Source: Comamonadaceae bacterium
GTDB lineage: Bacteria; Pseudomonadota; Gammaproteobacteria; Burkholderiales; Burkholderiaceae_C
DNA: 58,360 nt
Assembly: GCA_027491035.1 (NCBI GenBank)
Contig: JAIXWZ010000021.1
Location: forward strand, 1-58,360
Direction of reading: 5' to 3'
Below the pieces are notes generated by a model. That model saw only the letters and a program-made list of their open reading frames with translations, did no database searches and had not been told where the DNA came from. Below, piece after piece: positions 54,302 through 58,360 of the stretch (its first letter is position 1; each line of letters starts with the position of its first letter). Both the position numbers and the translations under genes were made by a program.

Positions 54302-54502
54302 CTACTCAGTAACGCCCATCCGGGTAGCCATGTCACGCCGCCACTCTTGCCTGGGCCTGAATCCTTCTAGGGTTCGGGCGTGCATTTCAGCCCATGTCAT
54401 CAACTCTTCAGGGGGTAACTCGATCGGCGCCGGCACCCTGCAGGGCTGGCTGACATACCATGGCGTGTCAACATAAAGCTCGACGCGGTTGCCCTGCGGA
54501 TG
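54302..54502 (-). pseudogene. Truncated C-terminus of an extradiol-dioxygenase-like VOC gene
   Basis: A 66-residue open frame ending at TAG (54302-54304). It reads like the C-terminal end of catechol 2,3-dioxygenase/biphenyldiol-dioxygenase VOC proteins: GNRVELYVDTPWYV holds the C-terminal iron-ligand Glu, and ARTLEGFRPRQEWRRDM is the usual tail. In the same frame there is a stop just upstream and no usable start, and the UxaA small subunit begins to end in a different frame at 54522. So this is the remnant of a gene cut by a rearrangement. 54237-54301 shows no feature. Confidence 0.65.
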
Positions 54503-54521
54503 ACGGCGCGCGCAACAGCGC

Positions 54522-54806
54522 TCAGCCTCGGGCGCGCTGGCTCACGAGGTTGTGGATGTGGACATGCGAGCCCTGCCGGATCGCCGTTCTGGCCACCCCG
54601 ATGGCTTCGCCGTACTTGTGGACCACGGTTCCGGCGGGCAGGTCGCGCAGGGCGATCTTGTGATGCGCCGGCACGTGCTCGGCAACCCTCAGCACCTGCG
54701 CGTCTCCCGAGGCGGCGACCGAACATTCGAGGCCCGGACTCAGGGCCTGCAGCGCGACGGCGACGTCGTCGCGCGGATGCAGGCGCAATGCGTGGCGTGC
54801 GCTCAC
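54522..54806 (-). CDS. UxaA-family small subunit (SAF domain)
   Basis: A 94-residue SAF-domain protein as in altronate/galactarate dehydratase N-termini (HKIALRDLPAGTVVHKYGEAIG is read in parts). The start is a GTG at 54806 that overlaps the large-subunit stop as GTGA. In UxaA-type dehydratases the small domain and large domain are often split as here. Together they dehydrate a sugar acid. The final residues HVHIHNLVSQR lie just inside the suspected junction at about 54.5 kb. Confidence 0.85.
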   Translation of the reverse strand: MSARHALRLHPRDDVAVALQALSPGLECSVAASGDAQVLRVAEHVPAHHKIALRDLPAGTVVHKYGEAIGVARTAIRQGSHVHIHNLVSQRARG

Positions 54807-55984
54807 AGGGCTTCTCCGATGCGGCTGACCACCTCGTCGCCTTCGTCCAGCACCTCGCCCCAGGTGAGGCTGCCCGAGGCCACCTCCAGAAGTACCTCCA
54901 TCAGGGCCCGGGCCGCCTGCGGGGGCTCGAGGGTACCGAGCAGGACGCCGCTGGCATCGTAGTCCAGCTGCTGCCTGAGCACCGCGGCCGCCGCCGGGTT
55001 CGCCGACAGCTTGACGGTGGGGGCCAGCTGGCTGACGTAGCTGTTGCCGACCCCGGTGGAGAACAGGACGATCTGCGCACCCGAGGCGACGAGCCCCGAC
55101 AGGGACTCGGGGGAATAGGCCGGGCCGTCCATGGCGAAGAGTCCCGGGCGGTCGATGCGTGCCCCCATCGGGACGATACCGTCGATGAGCCTGGACCCGC
55201 TCTTGGCAACCGAGCCCAGGGACTTCTCCTCAATGGTCGAGATGCCCGCGGCGACGTTCGTGGGATTGGGGTTGTCGCCCACCAGATCAACGCCATTGAG
55301 CACCGCCAGCTCCTCACGACGACGGACCGCGCCGACCAGCGAAGCGCCAACTTCCGACGAGATGGCACGGCGCGCCAGCAGGTGCTCGGCCCCCAACCAC
55401 TCCATGGTCTCCCCGAACACCACACGGCCGCCGGCATCAACCAGGGCGTCCGCGACGTGGCCGATCAGGGGGTTGGACGCGATGCCAGAACTCGGGTCGG
55501 AGCGTCCGCACTTGACCCCCAGGAACAGCGCCGAGAGCGGCACCGGGACGCGGCGCTGGCGCGAGATGTCGCGCAGAATGCCTGCGCCCATGCGCAGTGC
55601 CCGGTCCGACAGGACGAGCGCGTCGTGCTCGCAGTCGTCCAGGCACAGTGCCTGGGCCAGCCTGCCTGCGGCCGTCACCCGCGCGAGCAGTTCCTGCAGC
55701 CTAGGCCCGTCGCTTCCGATCAGCAATGCAGCGCCGACATTGGGGTGTGTGCAGAAGCCCTCGATGTGGCGTATTGACAGTTCGCGATCAGCACCCACCA
55801 TGCCGCCCCAGTAGGGAAGCATGACGAGACGCGCCAGCGGCAGAGCCCGCGCCACCCGACGCGCCGACGGACCGGTCAGGTGTCCCACAGAGAGGATGAG
55901 GAGGTAGTTGCGTACCCCCACGCTGCCGTCTGCACGGACGTAGCCGAGAAAGCCGTCAGGGGTCGCGGACCCGTTCGCGGTCAT
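54803..55984 (-). CDS. UxaA-family dehydratase large subunit
   Basis: A 393-residue protein with the UxaA/GarD C-terminal domain: GYVRADGSVGVRNYLLI, the CLDDCEHDAL Cys cluster, VKCGRSDPSSGIASNPLIG and GETMEWLGAEHLLARRA. Enzymes of this family dehydrate hexonates or aldarates such as altronate and galactarate, using a metal. The ATG at 55984 follows a Bug stop by 12 bases, so the binding protein, large and small subunits form one unit. Confidence 0.9.
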   Translation of the reverse strand: MTANGSATPDGFLGYVRADGSVGVRNYLLILSVGHLTGPSARRVARALPLARLVMLPYWGGMVGADRELSIRHIEGFCTHPNVGAALLIGSDGPRLQELLARVTAAGRLAQALCLDDCEHDALVLSDRALRMGAGILRDISRQRRVPVPLSALFLGVKCGRSDPSSGIASNPLIGHVADALVDAGGRVVFGETMEWLGAEHLLARRAISSEVGASLVGAVRRREELAVLNGVDLVGDNPNPTNVAAGISTIEEKSLGSVAKSGSRLIDGIVPMGARIDRPGLFAMDGPAYSPESLSGLVASGAQIVLFSTGVGNSYVSQLAPTVKLSANPAAAAVLRQQLDYDASGVLLGTLEPPQAARALMEVLLEVASGSLTWGEVLDEGDEVVSRIGEAL

Positions 55985-55996
55985 GCGCAGAAGGCC

Positions 55997-56974
55997 TCAG
56001 TCGAGCTTGATATTCGCTTCCGAGACCACCTTGCCCCACTTTGCGGCACTCCTGTCGAGCGCGGCCCTGAACTGCTCGGGCGCTAGGGTGCGGCCACGGT
56101 CCGCGCCGAGATCCGTCCAGCGCTTGCGCACGTCCGGCAGGTTGATCACCTGCGTGATCTCCCGATGCAGCATCGCCACGATCTGCGAAGGCGTGCCGGC
56201 GGGCAGAAAAATGGCGTCCTCGGACGTGGCGGTGAGCCCGGACGCGACCGACTCGGCCAGCGTGGGGGCATCGGGCAGGCTCGCCACGCGTCGGGCAGAA
56301 GTGACGGCGAGCACGCGGATGCGACCGTCGGCGATCGCCGGCATCGCGGGCGGTGTACCGATAAACATCATGTCCACCTGACCGCCCATCACATCGACCA
56401 GAGCAGCGCCACCGCCGCGGTAGGGAACGTGCTGAAGCCGTGTGCCGGCCGATTCGTTGAGCAGCATGATCGCCAGGTGCGTGAGCGAGCCCGCGCCAGC
56501 CGAAGCCATGCTCAGTGCGCCGGGCCGCTGCTTCTCACGCGAGATCACGTCCTGGATCGACTTCACCGAGGACCCTGAGGCAGTGACCATCAGCAGCGGC
56601 GACGACGCGATCTCGACGACCGGTATCAGATCCGACGCCTTGTACGGAAGCTTCGGATACAGGGCCGGCGACAGGTCGTAGATGCCGACACTGGCCAGCA
56701 GCAGCGTGTGCCCGTCCGGCGCCGACTTGGCGACATGGTCCGCGCCGATGATGCCGCCGGCGCCCACGCGGTTCTCGACGACCACGGGCTGGCTCAGCCG
56801 CTCGGAGAGCTTTTGCGCTATCACCCGGGCGAAAATATCTGACCCACCGCCGGTCGCGTAGGGCACGACGATGCGTATCGGCTTGGTCGGAAAGTCCGTG
56901 GCGCTGGCGGTCAGGGTGCCGGCGAGCAAGGTCAAGCCTGCGACGAGCCGCCGGACGAGCTTTCTGCGATGCAT
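55997..56974 (-). CDS. Bug/TctC periplasmic solute-binding protein
   Basis: A 325-residue protein. The ATG at 56974 follows an AGGGGA site, and a signal peptide (LVRRLVAGLTLLAGTLTASA) precedes the Bug fold: FPTKPIRIVVPYATGGGSDI, VENRVGAGGIIGADHVAKSAPDGHTLL, QHVPYRGGGAALVDV. It is the first gene of the UxaA unit and may bind a sugar acid. Divergent from the LysR gene at 57172. Confidence 0.9.
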   Translation of the reverse strand: MHRRKLVRRLVAGLTLLAGTLTASATDFPTKPIRIVVPYATGGGSDIFARVIAQKLSERLSQPVVVENRVGAGGIIGADHVAKSAPDGHTLLLASVGIYDLSPALYPKLPYKASDLIPVVEIASSPLLMVTASGSSVKSIQDVISREKQRPGALSMASAGAGSLTHLAIMLLNESAGTRLQHVPYRGGGAALVDVMGGQVDMMFIGTPPAMPAIADGRIRVLAVTSARRVASLPDAPTLAESVASGLTATSEDAIFLPAGTPSQIVAMLHREITQVINLPDVRKRWTDLGADRGRTLAPEQFRAALDRSAAKWGKVVSEANIKLD

Positions 56975-57067
56975 GAGTGAATCCCCTAAAGATGCGAGTG
57001 GACGGACCTGCGGGTCCATAGCCTGCCGCTCAGCGCCGCCTTTGCGATACAGTGGACAGTAGGCTCG

Positions 57068-57078
57068 CCTATCATAGG
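57068..57078. promoter_or_regulatory. Dyad in the lysR/Bug divergent gap
   Basis: CCTAT-c-ATAGG is a perfect dyad in the 197-bp gap between the divergent Bug (56974) and LysR (57172) genes, a usual place for a LysR operator. Confidence 0.35.
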
Positions 57079-57171
57079 AACTGCATCGGAGGCCGCGCTA
57101 TTCGGATTTTCTTTGCACCTGATTAGCACCCTTTATTGCGCCATGCGAACCGAGATCGGGGATGCCCATCC

Positions 57172-58152
57172 ATGAACGCCGCCTTGCTCCAGCTTCGCCT
57201 TAAGCACTTGCGGCTGCTCGATCTGATCCACGCGACGGGATCGTTGCGCCGCGTTGCGTCCGAACTCTGCGTGACGCAACCGGCCGTCAGCGCCATGCTC
57301 AAGGACCTGGAGCACGCGTTCAACAACCAGCTCGTGATCCGCGACAGTCATGGTGCCCGGCTGTCGGAAGCCGGACATACGCTGCGCGTGCGGCTCGGCG
57401 CCCTGCTCGACGAGTTGCGGATCGCGTCGGGCGACATGGAGAGCCATGCGCCGCTTCGCCTGCGGGTCGGGGCGATGATGGCCTCGATGTTCGACCTGAT
57501 CCCGCGCGCGATCCTCCGGATGTACGAATCGCATCCGAATTCCGAGGTGCGGATCAAGGGTGGGTCCATAGAGCAGGTCGTGCAGGCACTGCTGCACAAC
57601 GAGGTGGATTGCGTGGTCGGTCGACTCGACGGCCTCGACCTAGACGCTGATACGCGCGAGACGCTGGTAGAGGAGACGCTGCTGCCCATGCCCCTGGGGA
57701 TCGCGTGCGCGCCCGCGCATCCCCTGACCGCGCAAGGTGGTGCCGTTTCATGCGCGAGCCTTCTGGACTACGGATGGGTGCTAATGCCGCCCGGCAGTCA
57801 GGCACGCACAGCGCTCGTGTCGGCCCTCGGGGAACGCGGTCATCACGGGCTGCGGCCGATGGTGGAGTCCGAGTCGCTGGTCGCCAACTTCCACATGGTG
57901 GCCAATTCGACGTGGCTGACCGTGGCGCCGCGATCGGCTATCACCCTCTACCGCGGCATGGGCGTCGTGACCGAACTCGCCATCGACTTCCCGCTGGCGG
58001 TGTCTCCAATCGCCTTCCTATGTCACCGCGTCAAACATTCGCAACCCGGAGTGCGGCTGTTCAGGCAGTCGGTACAGGGCGTAGCCAGTGAAATGGCCGA
58101 CCTGCATGGCTGGTCGTCCGCGCACGAGAGTGTGCGGGCAGCGAAGGAGTGA
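57172..58152 (+). CDS. LysR-family transcriptional regulator
   Basis: A 326-residue LysR protein. The helix-turn-helix is LKHLRLLDLIHATGSLRRVASELCVTQPAVSAMLKDLE (in parts) and the linker NNQLVIRDSHGARLSEAGHTL follows. The effector domain has typical LysR blocks (LRLRVGAMMASMFDLIPRAI). The ATG at 57172 was chosen; the TTG-initiated upstream frame adds a non-conserved peptide. It is divergent from the Bug/UxaA operon and probably activates it. Confidence 0.9.
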   Translation: MNAALLQLRLKHLRLLDLIHATGSLRRVASELCVTQPAVSAMLKDLEHAFNNQLVIRDSHGARLSEAGHTLRVRLGALLDELRIASGDMESHAPLRLRVGAMMASMFDLIPRAILRMYESHPNSEVRIKGGSIEQVVQALLHNEVDCVVGRLDGLDLDADTRETLVEETLLPMPLGIACAPAHPLTAQGGAVSCASLLDYGWVLMPPGSQARTALVSALGERGHHGLRPMVESESLVANFHMVANSTWLTVAPRSAITLYRGMGVVTELAIDFPLAVSPIAFLCHRVKHSQPGVRLFRQSVQGVASEMADLHGWSSAHESVRAAKE

Positions 58153-58211
58153 GCCGCTGACCTGTTTCGAAACATGTCAGCACCCTTCCAATTGAGAAGC
58201 CAAAGGCCGCC

Positions 58212-58238
58212 AGGTGGCAGGTCAATGACCTGCCACCT
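58212..58238. terminator. Strong hairpin between convergent genes
   Basis: A perfect 12-bp stem (AGGTGGCAGGTC with GACCTGCCACCT) and a 3-base loop lie between the LysR stop (58152) and a minus-strand frame ending at 58252. There is no T-run on either strand, so termination would rest on the stem alone. Confidence 0.4.
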
Positions 58239-58251
58239 TCCGGCGCACCCA

Positions 58252-58360
58252 TCAAAAGGAAGGAAGTCCACGTTGAAGGTTAATCGATTTCATTGCTTGT
58301 GACAGATCGATCAGCATCACCGTCGCGAAGAACCCAACAGTCCTGCCAATAGCGGCGAAG
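58252..58360 (-). CDS. Possible C-terminal fragment of a gene continuing past the window
   Basis: On the minus strand a frame is open from the window edge to TGA at 58252-58254, giving 35 residues with a hydrophobic stretch (TVGFFATVMLI) and the ending NLQRGLPSF. I do not recognise a family, and the length is too short to be sure it is coding. The strong hairpin just downstream is consistent with a gene end. Confidence 0.3.
   Translation of the reverse strand, partial: FAAIGRTVGFFATVMLIDLSQAMKSINLQRGLPSF

Overview
The window looks like chromosome from a GC-rich betaproteobacterium of the order Burkholderiales. The grounds are seven Bug/TctC-type periplasmic binding proteins, a Liv-type ABC importer, two TRAP systems, and many small catabolic operons each with its own regulator. 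I would guess Comamonadaceae or Alcaligenaceae. No rRNA, tRNA, CRISPR array or intact insertion sequence was found.

Layout. 1-342 is the 3' end of a TRAP large permease. 474-6884 (minus) is a run of Rieske oxygenase, type I binding protein, livH, livM, livG, livF and bacteriohemerythrin, with a divergent MarR regulator at 7024 and an alpha/beta hydrolase at 7591. 8597-12024 holds a DUF3047 protein and an unrecognised lipoprotein (minus), then a BatA-like VWA membrane protein (plus). 12158-12885 is a TumE/TumA-like toxin-antitoxin pair. 12987-23875 is a catabolic island: GntR/HutC regulator, GST-like protein, two-domain CoA ligase, Bug protein, DUF1254/DUF1214 protein, an SDR lacking its catalytic residues, an MmgE/PrpD protein and two divergent Bug proteins. 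23952-28365 (minus) contains two Asp/Glu racemase-fold proteins, a CMD-family protein and two Bug proteins, followed by a REP-like palindromic element. 28624-29733 is frmA. 29988-38472 (minus) is a LysR regulator, TRAP dctQ-dctM-dctP, an RraA-like protein, and hydantoinase/oxoprolinase subunits A and B.

The most interesting part is 38675-47071 (minus), eight tightly packed genes: class I glutamine amidotransferase, cytochrome P450, glutamine-synthetase-like ligase, 2Fe-2S ferredoxin, aldehyde dehydrogenase, class III aminotransferase, Tm-1-like/UPF0261 protein and HAD hydrolase. It parallels the gamma-glutamyl putrescine (Puu) pathway, but a P450/ferredoxin pair stands where Puu has a flavin amine oxidase. 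A divergent AraC regulator leads a plus-strand run of DMT transporter, DUF2817 zinc-peptidase-like protein, Bug protein and two amidases (47222-54236). I read the whole block as an uptake and degradation system for an amine or its amide.

54302-54502 is the truncated C-terminus of an extradiol-dioxygenase-like VOC gene. It abuts a UxaA-type dehydratase pair, a Bug protein and a divergent LysR (54522-58152), which suggests a recombination junction near 54.5 kb. All assignments come from reading motifs and context; no database search or composition calculation was possible.
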